DNA of 64,000 bases from Portunus trituberculatus (GCF_017591435.1 NC_059303.1:5922860-5986859); one strand, 5' to 3'; positions 11,898 to 23,060 are shown, numbered from the stretch's first letter. Notes: generated from the sequence alone by a model not told the origin. Translations and numbers: made by a program.

Positions 11898-12837
11898 TCC
11901 AACCCAAGCAGCAGGAAAGAGGAATCAAATACGAAGTGAGTGATAAAAGCGCGCCCGAGGGATGGGATGTGAAGGCCAACAGGATTAAGCGGGAGGGAGA
12001 GCGGCTTTGCATCATCGGATAAAGGCATTACCCACTCCGCCTCTCCTGCCGCCACACCTCGCTGTCCTCCCGCCCTCTGACCCCCAGCGAGAGACGGCTT
12101 ACTCCCGCGCCGCTACTACAGGACGCCCCGCAGAGAACCAGCCAGCGTTGAAACCGAAGTAGCGTGATCGGCGAGACATGAGACCCCACACGCGTTGGTT
12201 CCTGGTGCTGTGAGTTGCTAAGGGAGGGAGACTGAGGAGACTGAGGGACTGAGGGAGAAGGAAGGAAGGAAGAGGGGCTGGAATACGCAATGAGATGGTT
12301 AATTTGGCTAGAAGTGAATGCTGTGGTCAGTGAGGAGCAGTATAGTGAAGAAAACTTGAGTTAGGTTATGAAATATTGACGGAAGTACTGAAATGCTCCT
12401 CCACTTCTTCCTGCTTTTTCTTCTTCACATGTTCTTCCCCTTCTATCTCCTCCTTGTGGTGATTCATGCACTCCTATACCACCTTGATTACAAACACCAC
12501 CTCGGGCAAGAAACTGAAAGCATATGTATTTCCTTGCTCGTAATTAAAGAACCAATTGTGTGTGTGTGTGTTTGTGTGTAGTAAGTGGTTGGTAGTCGCC
12601 GCGATGGAGACACACCACGGAGGGAGGACGCCACTGAAGGGACACGGTAATGGGCCACGGGAAAGTAATTGGTATTCTTGGGAGGAGAAATATGTACTCA
12701 CACCGGGGCCGCAGCGTAAGAGGGGGCGGGGGAGAAGTAAGTGAGGGTTTAAGGCGGTCCGTTTTGTAGTATTTCACTCCTCGTTAAGGTTATAGATCGA
12801 GATGCGTTTGCCTACCGAGAGAGTGGCGCCGTACGGG

Positions 12838-12839
<2 letters not shown>
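11894..12839. other. Unique sequence, no gene seen
   Basis: Mixed DNA with a short GT tract at about 12558-12580. No gene is recognised. Confidence 0.5.
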
Positions 12840-13001
<162 letters not shown>

Positions 13002-13289
13002 ATACTGACATACACGCACGCACATGTACATATATACACTCCAAACGCACGCATGCATCCCTCAACTACACGCCCCCCACGTCGACACACGCACGCACAC
13101 TACCAGGGAAAAGTCAGCAGCTCGAAAGAAAGGTTCTGCAAGCCTCAGCGAACCCACTCAGCGAACTTACAGACGCCGCCACCAAGACTTACTGAAGAAG
13201 TCGTGACTGGCGCCAATACATGAGTCAAGTACTGCAGTTTCCCTCAGTATTTTGACATGATACCATTCTGGATACTGTTTCATAACATG

Positions 13290-13810
13290 CACGCTAATAC
13301 TTTTTTATTTCATGCTCCATTTAAACCAATCTGTAAGAGGAATTGGATAATGGAATACAGGTTTAGAATTTACATCCATTATCTTTTTTTGTTTTGCATT
13401 GATGGTATTTTCTTTTATTGTAAAGGGGGGGAGAGGATCTTGGCAAAAGTTATGAAAAGATATAGAAGAATTTTTAAAAAGTCCACTGAGGTGCCATTCC
13501 TTAAACAGTCCCCCAAAATACTGTCATAGATTGGAGTAAATTAGTATAGCTGATGCGGCTTCGTATCTCATATATACATTTGAATACAAGGGTGCATCAT
13601 ATTTTATTCCTTTTTTAATTGAACCATACAAAATTAGATAACACGTAAAGGTATTCCTAATCTAATACTCCCCTAATTTTACCCTGCCACAACCTGCACA
13701 GCTCATATTCACATCACCCACACCTAATTACTTTATATTTCACGCTTCATTTCAACCAATCAGTACAAGCAATTAGATACGAAGGTAAGGCATTCGAATA
13801 CTCATCAGCA
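13290..13810 (+). repeat. Three diverged copies of a ~70-bp segment
   Basis: Copies near 13295-13360, 13600-13665 and 13724-13800 share the order (TTTATTTCA)-(CATTT)-AACCAAT-(AATTAGATA)-(GGTA)-ATTC. The first and third are closest, for example ATTTCATGCTCCATTTAAACC against ATTTCACGCTTCATTTCAACC. Spacing is irregular (about 305 and 125 bp), so this is local duplication rather than a clean tandem array. Confidence 0.5.
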
Positions 13811-14600
13811 GGCGCCCTAATCTTGCTCCGTACACCCACACAGCCGGCGGCTCACACCCTCGTCCCTAATTATGCCACACAATTGGTTCCTGGTGTTAAG
13901 ACTACGCAAAATCCCTCATTATCCAGCGAAGGCGAGGGGGAAGCTGAGTCCGGCCTCCTCATTGATTGGTATTGATGAGGGAGACCAACTAGGGGAGCAC
14001 TGACCATTTGGAAGCCCTAGAACGCCGCAAATTCTCCTATAATATTTCCTTCTTTTCGCCTTCAGCCAAGCCTGACTCAGATATACAGTTCTCTCCTCTC
14101 CAAACGTGTCATTTCCATCATTTTCTGCGTCGCTGAGTAAGGTATGTTAAATAGTGTACAGCAGCGTATAGTGTGAATTATAATTTCATATATTCCAGGA
14201 AATAAGTAACGGTGAAGAGGATCAAAGGCCATAAATCAGACCATCTTCATTCATCCACCAGACGGAAGAGTGCAAGGTCTTACCAGTGATTTGTGTCTTC
14301 CCTCAGCAACACTAAGCATCCAGTGTCTCCTCTCTGCATCCCTCAAAAGACACGAGAAATAAGTGGTCATTACACTCAGAAGGTAAAGGTGTCATTGGGT
14401 TTCTCCGTACGGCACTCGCTCACACAAGCCTGCCATCTGCATACATTCCTACGTGCCGCGCCGGCTTATAAGTGTCAAGTCTGGCTAGTAAATCTGGTCC
14501 CCCTGCATAATGATAGCCATCAGTGTCGCCGCGACGCCAAAAGGTTCAGGCCACAGGCGAGGGTAAACAACAACAAGACTCAAGGAATACTTTCTCTTAC
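13811..14600. other. Putative intron 1 of the minus-strand gene
   Basis: Lies downstream, on the minus strand, of the splice donor at 14600. It is unique DNA and no second exon was recognised here. Confidence 0.3.
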
Positions 14601-14730
14601 CTTTTTCGTCGATGATGGGAACTCCTCCGAACACGGCGGCCTTGGGTTCGGCCAGAGCGTTGCAGAAGAGGAGGGTGTGGAAGTACATCCACGACGCCCA
14701 CACCCATACCCACCCTCGCAGGACACTCAT
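14601..14730 (-). CDS. Candidate first coding exon with signal peptide
   Basis: The minus-strand ATG at 14730 (context AAAGCCATGA) opens 43 codons. A short N-terminus (MSVLRG) is followed by a hydrophobic segment rich in Trp, Val, Leu and Phe, residues about 7-23, then NALA-EP, a plausible signal-peptidase site after residue 27. The chain continues AVFGGVPIIDEK and meets a consensus splice donor, AAAAAG followed by GTAAGAG, at 14600, giving a phase-1 intron. An early phase-1 intron soon after a signal peptide is common in secreted and receptor proteins. I do not recognise the family. The frame reads further upstream only through a non-ATG codon, so the ATG at 14730 is preferred. This is the best coding candidate in the window, inferred from features rather than homology. 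Confidence 0.45.
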
Positions 14731-15744
14731 GGCTTTCCGCTGCTCAGCTGGTACTCCGGCATGACAGCTGGGGCGTGGTAGCGGCGGCCCCACTCATGGC
14801 ACTGCACCCCGCACCTCAACTCGCCTCCTAGCACTGCAGTTTTCTGTTCCACTATATGTTTCCAATGCAGCACCGCACTTCCTCACATCATCCTGCACCG
14901 CGCGGCTCAACGTGAGGAGCGAGGGTGACAATGCCGTGAGGTCAAGACACTCTTAACACACTCAGTTTAACTTGCATTTCACTCCTGTATCCATGATAGT
15001 AATTCCACACCTTGAGGCAAAACTGTCTCGTCCTTCAGTTAATATATACCAGCTGAAATTCAACAGACGGAAATTAGAGGGAGATATAGATAATTCCACG
15101 TCACTTTACGATGCGGGAACAGTTGGTGATGAGGTGGCGACAGTGGTGGTGGTGGAGGTGGTGGAGGTGATGGCAGTGATGAGGGGTGAGGATAGGAAAT
15201 AACAGTCCTTGCATCCGCGACAATATGTAATGATCAATAAAATTACCAGGAGGACCATGATATCTTCTAATCACAACGGTCCTCCCACACGTCATTAAGC
15301 GACCCACCTATCATCAACATCACCAGGCCACGGGATACGGACGCTGCAACAAGGGACGGTAAAGCATAGCGGGGAACAGACGAGCTAAATACCAACATGA
15401 CGAACGTAAACGCTTCTTGTAATGCTCCATAAAAACACGACTGCTAAGGGTGCCAATCATCTGAGAGTAATAAAGGGGACAAAGACCTATGAAATACACG
15501 ATTAACTGTCACACCACGACTCGCTCCTGTGCTTGGGGGTCTGAAGAGCGTGTGGTTAGTGTGGAGAGGGACACATGTGGCATAGGAGTTGCAGTCTTCG
15601 TCAGCAGCTGCAGTCAATGCTGGAGGGGTGAATGGGATGTGGGGGAGGATAGTGCTAACATGGGCGGAGGGAGTGTGAAGAGCGGTGTGGCTAGAGTCCA
15701 ACCACGTGCTTGTAAAAAGTTTCGAGGACTATGTAGAACTGTGA
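14731..15744. other. Upstream flank of the candidate first exon
   Basis: Would contain the 5' UTR and promoter of the minus-strand gene. An ATATAG motif lies near 14852-14860 in minus-strand sense but no convincing core promoter was identified. A short GGTGGT-rich tract lies at 15140-15170. No other gene is seen. Confidence 0.3.
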
Positions 15745-15791
15745 GTAGGAGGAGGCGGAGGAGGAGGAGGAGGAGGAGGAGGAGGAGGAGA
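15745..15791. repeat. (AGG)n trinucleotide repeat
   Basis: About 47 bp of AGG with one CGG interruption. Confidence 0.92.
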
Positions 15792-15811
15792 GGAAAAATA
15801 CATGTAAAAAA

Positions 15812-15814
<3 letters not shown>

Positions 15815-15901
<87 letters not shown>
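15815..15901. repeat. (GA)n microsatellite
   Basis: About 87 bp of uninterrupted GA. Confidence 0.96.
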
Positions 15902-15904
<3 letters not shown>

Positions 15905-16274
15905 AGATACTGTAGGACATGATTATAAGGATAAATAACAGCGAATGACGATACAGATCAAGGCAACGAAATGGGCAAAAGGATGAATGGCTCAATAAAC
16001 TAAACCATTACCATATCATGTCAGCGTGACGAGTGGGCGTGGGCGTGGATGTGGATGTTCGGGTGGTAGTGGATGTTGATATGGGGGGTGCAGTGGGCCA
16101 TGTGGACGGATAGCGTGGACGTGTATGGGCGTGTAATAACCACCCTCTTCCCCTTTCCCTCCCCTATAGGTCAGCTAGGTCACGCCCCGGGTCAGGTTAC
16201 TGCCATTCATTTTCCTGAGAGTGACAGCGCCCCAGTAAACACTTTCCTCAGCTTGCTCTCCCACCCTCTTACTC

Positions 16275-16860
16275 ACTGATCTTCCTTTCCTCTTCCTCAC
16301 CTATTCTCTATCCTCCTCCTCTCTTTTGTCTCTACGTCATTTTACACGTAACTATTTCACGCTTTCTACATTTCTAGTTCTACATTTTCCTTCCTATGTC
16401 TTTATTCCCCTTACTTTCGGATCTTCCTTTCCTTTTCCTCAAATATTCTTTATTCTCCTCCCCCTTTTTTTGTCTCGAAGTCCTTGCTATAGGTACCTCT
16501 TTTTTTTTTTTTTGCTTTTTACTTTCCTTCTTCTACATTTTCTTTCATATGTCTTTATTCCCCTTACTCTCAGATCTTCCTTTCCTCTTCCTTACCTATT
16601 CTCTATCCTCCTCTCTCTTCTGTCTCTAAGTTCTTTCTACCCCTAACTTTTTTTTTTTTGCTTTTTCCCTTCCCTCTTCTACATTTTCCTTCATATGTCT
16701 TTATTCCTCTTACTCTTCGATCTTCTTTTCGTCTCCCTCACCTATCTTTATTCTCTTCTCTCCTGTCTCTAAATCCTTTCTACACGTAACTTTTTTTTTA
16801 CATTCTACATTCCCACTCTTACATTTTCCTTCCTATGCTTTTACTCCCCTAACTCCCTTA
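16275..16860 (+). repeat. Minisatellite with ~145-bp unit
   Basis: Landmark TCTACATTTTCCTTCNTATG-type starts recur at about 16379, 16532, 16678 and 16817 (spacings 153, 146 and 139), each followed by CTTTATTCC, a GATCTTC core and a T-run. A partial unit precedes the first. Length changes come mostly from the T runs. Repeated Leu/Ser/Phe-rich frames across it are not genes. Confidence 0.82.
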
Positions 16861-16873
16861 CACTACCTCCCTC

Positions 16874-17391
16874 TTTTTTTTTTTTTTTTTTTTTTTTTTA
16901 CATTACAAGGGCACTGGCCAAGGGCAAACACAGTGTTGGAAAAAAAAAAATCCCGCTGGTTGCCAGGCCCTGTTAAAAGAAAAGTAGAAAGAGAAAAAAC
17001 AGAAAAATCTAAAAGGAGGGTCCAGTTAACGTAAGAGGTGTCTTGACACTCCTCTTTTGAAAGAGTTTAAGTCGTAGGCAGGTGGAAATACAGACACAGG
17101 TAGAGAGTTCCAGAGTTTACCAGTGTAGGGAATGAAGGAGTGAAGATACTGGTTAACTCTTGCATTAGGAAGATGGACAGAATAGGGATGAGAAGAAGTA
17201 GAGAGTCTTGTGCAGCGAGGCCGCAGGAGGGGGGGAAGGCATGCAGTTAGCAAGTTCAGAAGAGCAGACAGCATGAAAACAGCGGTAGAAGACAGATAAA
17301 GATGCAACATTGCGGCGGTGACTTAAAGAATCAAGACAGTCAGTTAGAGGAGAAGAGTTGATAAGACGAAAAGCTTTAGATTCCACCTTTA
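16874..17391 (-). pseudogene. 5'-truncated LINE, reverse-transcriptase C-terminus
   Basis: On the minus strand the sequence encodes the C-terminal part of a jockey/CR1-like non-LTR retrotransposon polymerase. Recognisable blocks are HRRNVASLSVFYRCFH, TRLSTSSHPYSVHLP, LWNSLPVSVFP and DLNSFKRGVSRHLL, ending in TAA at 17026-17028. A ~125-bp 3' UTR and a 26-nt poly-A tail (T run 16874-16899 on +) follow. The two halves of the frame are offset at a 7-base G/C run (17229-17235), a frameshift that disables the product. The endonuclease and catalytic polymerase domains are absent through 5' truncation. It is a dead insertion at the edge of the minisatellite; target-site duplication cannot be resolved in the pyrimidine-rich flanks. 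Confidence 0.9.
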
Positions 17392-17798
17392 CTCCCTAAC
17401 TCCACGACCCTCCATCTCCCAACCTTCCTCTATATTCTTTCCCCTTCACAAACTATCCATCACCTCGTCTCTTCCTCACCCTCCACTACCCTCCCGACCT
17501 CACCACCTCTCACTTCTCCATTCCTGTCACCCTCTCATCCTTCCTCCCACACCCTGACTGTCCCTCCCCCTCATCAAATATGGTCATCCTCTTATTGCCA
17601 AACTGATACGAATCTGCATAAATCTACCTGATGGACAAATATTTATAATGAATAACTTAAGGAAAGCAATAAAGAGTCAACCGCTGGTATTCTGATTTCT
17701 TGCTTTTGTTTTTGTTGAATGAGAATGTGAAAAGATTTAATAAGGGAAAATTGCAATAAAATGTCGAGGAAGTTAAATATAAAAGTGTGAGAAAACTG
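17392..17798. other. Pyrimidine-rich then AT-rich unique DNA
   Basis: C/T-rich to about 17580 and AT-rich after that. No gene is recognised. Confidence 0.5.
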
Positions 17799-18015
17799 TT
17801 AAACCCTTTCACTACCATGACACGCTTTCATATTAAATCTAATTACTATTTTGGTGATTTTATTCAGCTTCAGAAACTCATGTGGGGATTAAAATAGTGA
17901 AGACTCCGGACCATTAACCTTCTGACCTTTATTGAAGTTTGCTAGTGTAAATAAAACCGTCTAATCACACCTAAAAGTCATGGTAAAAAATGCGTTCAGG
18001 TATTGAAGGGGTTAA
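17799..18015 (+). mobile_element. TTAA-flanked non-autonomous element, copy 2
   Basis: Begins TTAAACCCTTTCACTACCAT and ends GGTATTGAAGGGGTTAA, with internal landmarks CAGCTTCAGAAACT, GGGGATTAAAATAGTGAAGAC and TCTAATC. It is in the same orientation as the 42266 copy and is non-coding. Confidence 0.88.
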
Positions 18016-18781
18016 ACATGAATGAATAAAAAATAAAAGATGTTTGTTCACACGGTACTCGCAAAAAAAAAAAAAAACACATCAAATTAATGACAGGTAC
18101 TCGTGCATATAGAAAAAAAAGATAAATAGTTAAATTCCCCACAGACAAAAATATGAATAAATGAAAGACAGAATTCAACCAAATGCTTATACAATACCTC
18201 CATCAATTACGACTTTTAAGCATCCATGGCGAGCAATTACAAGTACACACACGTACAGAAAAATCAACAACAACAACAACAGCATCATCATCAACAACAA
18301 CAACAACACACTTTTCCCCGTATACTCATCCAAAAAAAGTAAAAGAAAAAAATACAGCAGCAGAGTATACACCCCATACCAACGCAACGCAAAACAGAAC
18401 GAGCGCGTTGTCACTCACCATTCGCCAACACAAAGAAAGAAAAAAAAAAAAGAGTATAAAAAGGGGGAAAAAAATGCCTGACCCTCTGATGGAAAACAAA
18501 TGAACATCGGGCAGTTAATGCAAAAATCGCACTGCACGCACTAATGACGTTTAAACACTCGCTGCAACATTTCGGTTCCGCAATCACTTCAGTCGCTGCA
18601 AAAAAAAAAAAAAAATAAAATAAAATAAAAAAAATAATAAAAAAAAATAAAGATAAAGAAAAATAAAAAAAGAGGAAGGGATTGATAAAAAAAAGTAAAA
18701 AATAAATAAATAAAGTGTATGGTGTGTGTGTGGGGGGGGGGGCAGTACTGCAGGGATATCAACATATGTAGATGGATGCTG

Positions 18782-18789
<8 letters not shown>
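18016..18789. other. A-rich stretch with CAA and poly-A tracts
   Basis: Contains a (CAA)n tract at about 18264-18309, an A-rich low-complexity tract at 18601-18716 and a run of G at 18732-18741. Open frames reading poly-Thr, poly-Asn or poly-Lys are repeat artefacts. Confidence 0.6.

Positions 18790-18816
<27 letters not shown>
18790..18816. repeat. (AC)n tract before SINE
   Basis: About 27 bp of AC directly joined to the tRNA-like head of the SINE. Confidence 0.93.
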
Positions 18817-18817
<1 letters not shown>

Positions 18818-19085
18818 CGCGTAGTGTGGTGGTTAGCACGCTCGACTCCCAATCGAGAGGCCCAGGTTCGAGTCCCGGTAAGCGGCGAGGCAAATGGGCA
18901 AGCCTCTTAATGTGGCCCCTGTTCACCTAGCAGTAAATAGGTACGGGATGTAACTCGAGGGGTTGTGGCCTCGTTTTCCCGGTGTGTGGAGTGTGTTGAT
19001 GTGGTCTCAGTTCTACCCGAAGATCGGTCTATGAACTCTGAGCTCGCTCCGTAATGGGGAAGACGACCGAGGTGAATTACACAAA
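18817..19085 (+). mobile_element. tRNA-headed SINE, Gly(CCC)-like head
   Basis: The first 69 nt fold as a tRNA: acceptor CCGCGTA/TAAGCGG with one mismatch, anticodon stem CTCGA/TCGAG around the loop CTCCCAA (anticodon CCC by position) and a T arm containing the B box GGTTCGAGTCC. The body shares CCTGTTCACCTAGCAGT, CGAGGGGTTGTGG and GAGCTCGCTCCGTAATGG with the SINE at 5927-6206. The 3' end reads GTGAATTACAC and leads into AC repeats. The head is unlike that of the other copy. This is an RNA polymerase III-type retroposon fossil rather than a functional tRNA gene, because the tRNA 3' end runs straight into the body. Confidence 0.88.
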
Positions 19086-19095
19086 CACACACACT

Positions 19096-19129
19096 AAAAA
19101 GAAATACTCCAGTGTCTATGAGTCTACTA

Positions 19130-19216
<87 letters not shown>

Positions 19217-19248
19217 AAAAGAAATACTCCAGTGTCTGTGAGTCTACT
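19096..19248 (+). repeat. 33-bp duplicate flanking (AC)n
   Basis: AAAAAGAAATACTCCAGTGT with the following 13 bases (CTATGAGTCTACT or CTGTGAGTCTACT) occurs at 19096-19128 and again at 19216-19248, one mismatch apart. An (AC)n tract at 19133-19214 separates them and a shorter AC tract precedes the first copy, giving a 120-bp tandem unit. Confidence 0.92.
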
Positions 19249-19478
19249 TAAGTGGCTCTCTACTTTTCACGCTTTCGTCAGTACCTAAACAACTTTATCC
19301 AGGACGGAGCTCCGAGGCACGTGGGTCAAAAAAGAATGAGTGGGACAGAGTGGGAGGGACTGAGCTGGTGAGAAACAAAAGCACGCTGCTGGAAGTTGTT
19401 TGTTTGTTAGTACGAGTAAACTTTTCCCACCAGTGTCCTCCTCCTCCCATTCCTTTCCTCCTCTCTTCACTCCCTCCC

Positions 19479-19481
<3 letters not shown>

Positions 19482-19553
<72 letters not shown>
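19482..19553. repeat. (CT)36 microsatellite
   Basis: About 72 bp of uninterrupted CT. Confidence 0.96.
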
Positions 19554-19559
<6 letters not shown>

Positions 19560-20929
19560 ATTCTTTTTACATCACCATAATAATGACAACGATAATAATG
19601 ATAAAGCCAATAGTGGTAATATAATTATACCAATACATATATTCGAAAGAATTTTACGACTTAATAATTGTGAAACTGAAACTCATCTAACCATGAACTG
19701 TTTACATAAATATCCATGACAGAAAAACTAACAGTGCCTTTGCAAATCGCACCTAAAATAATGTTCGTCCTTGTTGCAATCACTGTACGCAGCTTCAGCT
19801 TATGCAACTAATTCCTTGCTTCAGAAAAAAATATTAACTAGTTGAGTATATACAAATCATTGCTTGTTATTTACGTCTTCCACTTTACTTACCTGACACA
19901 TTCCTGTTTAGCTATACAGTGCCTTCTTTACTTTTTCCATCGATAAATACTGCTCAATAACGTGACAAGTTGTTTTTATGTATCACCAGAACAGTTCCTC
20001 TAATAACCTTGAAACACAAAGGAAAGAGTGAGCCTAGAAAAAAGCTTCTGGTCTCACGAGATTGTTCGGGATAAGCCGCACTATCTAATCTAAAACAAGA
20101 GATGGAGGAGAGAAAAGGCGAATGCTCCCACTTTTGCCTCCACAAACTGATCCCTTTAAAGCCTCTGCAAACCCTCACTTCCCTTCCCACTCACTGGCTC
20201 ACCTCTGCCTCCGTGGACACCGGCGCAGCAATATCCACACACCCAAATAACGAAACTTTGCCGCACGTTCCAGTGTTTCACCATTGAAGACTGTCGGCAA
20301 CCTCCTAAACCTCTGTCTTTATTACACCTTATCACTTCGCTCTTTCCGCGTCCACTTTAAGCTTCCTTCTCTTTCACATAGTTAATTTGTAGATTTTTCC
20401 TCTTATTGATGGAACTGGTCTTATTCTTCAAGGTAAAATATGGTCTATTGTTACTGTTGACCATAATAATTGGTGACACAAACGAGAATAAAGTTTAGAA
20501 TTATAAAGAAGACAAAAACAACTAAGAAAGTCAAAGAACAAAAGGAATTTAAAGAAGAGAAAAAGTAAATGAAAAAATAAAAGTAAGGGAGTCAACGTAG
20601 AGTAGGAAAAAAGAAAAACTGACCAAACGTTAACTAAAAAAAGTAAAACATCAATACAAAAAATTCTAAACACACAAGAAAAAAAGTCCTTACCGGGAAA
20701 AAATAAAATAAAGGAAATTACCGCAAAAAAAAAAAAAAAAAAAATCAAGAAAATAGGATAAATAAAAGGAGAAAAAAGAAAAACAAAGAAGTCTCTGCCA
20801 CATAAAGACGGAAAGTGACTCCAGGAGATGAGTCTTGCGCCTGCCGGTGTAAGGCGACGCTTAGGAGTTTGTTTGGACAAGTTTCTTTCTTTTTTTTATC
20901 CTTGACAGCGGAAACGTGTGCAGCAAGAG

Positions 20930-20930
<1 letters not shown>
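19554..20930. other. Unique sequence, A-rich toward the right
   Basis: A consensus-like minus-strand donor (CAG followed by GTAAGTA) lies at 19893 but the sequence before it contains stops, so no exon is called. From 20460 to 20790 the DNA is A-rich. No gene is recognised. Confidence 0.45.

Positions 20931-21012
<82 letters not shown>
20931..21012. repeat. (GA)41 microsatellite
   Basis: About 82 bp of uninterrupted GA, followed by ~150 bp of degenerate purine-rich sequence. Confidence 0.96.
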
Positions 21013-21015
<3 letters not shown>

Positions 21016-21424
21016 AATACTGTAAAAGAGGTGACGCAGAGAGAAAAGTAAAGAAGGCGGAAAGAAGGAAGAAAGACAAGAAGTGGAGACGAGAGCAAAG
21101 AAAGGACGGCGGAGGGCGAAGGCGGAAAAGAAGAAGGAAGAGGAGCGAGAAGGCGATGACATAAGCAGCACAAAGGAAATAATACCCTTTCTTGCAGTGC
21201 ATCCTATCATCTTTCAATGCCTGGCACGGTATAATGCGATAGATTACACCCCACCAAACTCCCGCCTCCTCCACCTCTCCCTCTCTGTCTCTCTCTCCCT
21301 CCCCGTGGCGACATACCTCTCCCTGGGAAGGTCATTCCTTTTAGCAAGGTAAATAAACGACAGCCTCCTCGTCGTCTTCTTTCTTGTCCCTGCCTGTGTG
21401 TGTCTGTGTGTGACTCGGTTCGCT

Positions 21425-21428
<4 letters not shown>

Positions 21429-21503
<75 letters not shown>
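21429..21503. repeat. (TG)37 microsatellite
   Basis: About 75 bp of uninterrupted TG. Confidence 0.96.
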
Positions 21504-21504
<1 letters not shown>

Positions 21505-21566
21505 GCTCTGCATTTCGTGCGTCTGTGTCGGTGTTTGGGCGTGTCAGTGTGTCTGGAACTCGTTTA

Positions 21567-21633
<67 letters not shown>
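21567..21633. repeat. (GTCT)n grading into (CT)n
   Basis: About six GTCT units change directly into a ~45-bp CT tract. A short (CAC)n tract follows at 21698-21731. Confidence 0.93.
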
Positions 21634-21637
<4 letters not shown>

Positions 21638-21733
21638 ACACGGGCGAACAATGCCCCTCCAACATTCCATATCTCCCCCCCCACCTCTGTTTAGCACCAC
21701 CACCACCACCACCACCACCACCATCACCACCTC

Positions 21734-22542
21734 TCTTCGACACGGCACAGGCAACCACACCGCCAAATGTTCAAGTGTTTTCCTTCATGCCTTTTAATAA
21801 CAACCTTGACCACTCCACATCATCACAATCCTAATTTCACGCCACATCATCTCCAGCCTCTTATTGTGTAGCTTTATTATTTTCTCCTTCCCCTTCCCAC
21901 CTTTCTCTCTCCTCGTGTTACCTGTTTGCTGCATGAGAGTGGCTGTCTGTCTGCTTGGCTGTCTGTGTATTCCTCCTTGATTTTGTATCTTATTTGTCTA
22001 TTTTCCACTTATAATTGGTGTATCTAATAGGTTGTTTTTATTCTATTCCAAATCTGCATTCAATTATGTGTATTTGGGGTTTGTATATGTAAGTTACTTA
22101 ATGAACTATTACTATTACTATCACCTGTTAACTACCTAAAATAAACAGTAATCTAACTTCATTTTAAAAAGGAAATATCAAAAGCACCACTGCCACGCAT
22201 GATAACAACCTTCACAAGTTTCACAACACTGGAAAATAAAGAAAAAGTTTTATTCCCAGCTTTAATCAGTAAAGTGGTAAAGCTGCAAGGGCTTCAAGAG
22301 TGAATTCGAAAATTGCACTCGATTCCTGAATTCCTTTCCCGCACACATACCGCCTCTCACTACCTGCAGTATTCCACATTTTTCCACTCTTTTTCCGAGC
22401 TGTTATGAGCAAGTTTTTTCCCTCTGCCTTGGTGATCTGTCTAGGCAATGACTGTCTGTGTGTCCTTCTGTCAATGTCTCTATAATTTTTGTACATCAGA
22501 CAGTGTTTATCTAACGATTTAATTATATGTGTGAATGTCAAT

Positions 22543-22543
<1 letters not shown>
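21734..22543. other. Unique AT-rich DNA
   Basis: No repeat or gene recognised. Open frames are short and without splice support. Confidence 0.5.

Positions 22544-22590
<47 letters not shown>
22544..22590. repeat. (CT)n microsatellite
   Basis: About 47 bp of uninterrupted CT. Confidence 0.95.
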
Positions 22591-22592
<2 letters not shown>

Positions 22593-22744
22593 CGTGTGTG
22601 AAACTGATTAATGTTCACATGAGCGTTACCAATTTTTTGATGCGTCAGGCGTATCTTTTTTGCCTCTAGGAATTAGCTTTCATAATAAATAATTAGAGTT
22701 TGTATATATTTTTATTTCTGTGTTCAAGGATGGGATGTACTTTT

Positions 22745-22782
22745 GATGTTGTTGTTATTGTTATTATCATTATTATTATTAT

Positions 22783-22858
<76 letters not shown>

Positions 22859-22898
22859 GCTACTACTACTGCTACTACTATTACTATTATCATTATTA

Positions 22899-22930
<32 letters not shown>

Positions 22931-22959
22931 GTTGCTGTTGTTGTTACTAGTAGTACTAC

Positions 22960-23003
<44 letters not shown>
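22745..23003. repeat. Composite trinucleotide array ATT/ACT/AGT
   Basis: Consecutive blocks of GTT/ATT, about 20 ACT units with a CAC patch, ATT, GTT and about 18 AGT units make ~260 bp of almost pure trinucleotide repeat. The ACT block (about 22781-22868) and the AGT block (about 22948-23003) are mutually complementary. Open frames read poly-Leu, poly-Thr, poly-Ser or poly-Val and are not genes. Confidence 0.94.
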
Positions 23004-23060
23004 ACGATTAATCGTATCGTAAACATATCACTGTATAGTTATTTCAAAAGTTGATTCACA

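Noticed and set aside
14293..14781. 162-codon + strand frame over the candidate first exon
   Set aside because: It is the opposite-strand shadow of the minus-strand exon, needs a non-ATG start, and has no domain of its own.
18817..18885. Functional tRNA-Gly(CCC) gene
   Set aside because: The tRNA-like part has stem mismatches, is fused to a SINE body shared with another locus and lacks a terminator after its 3' end.
19893..20190. Strong minus-strand donor with a 78-codon frame upstream
   Set aside because: The frame stops before the donor at 19893, and no acceptor giving an open exon was found.
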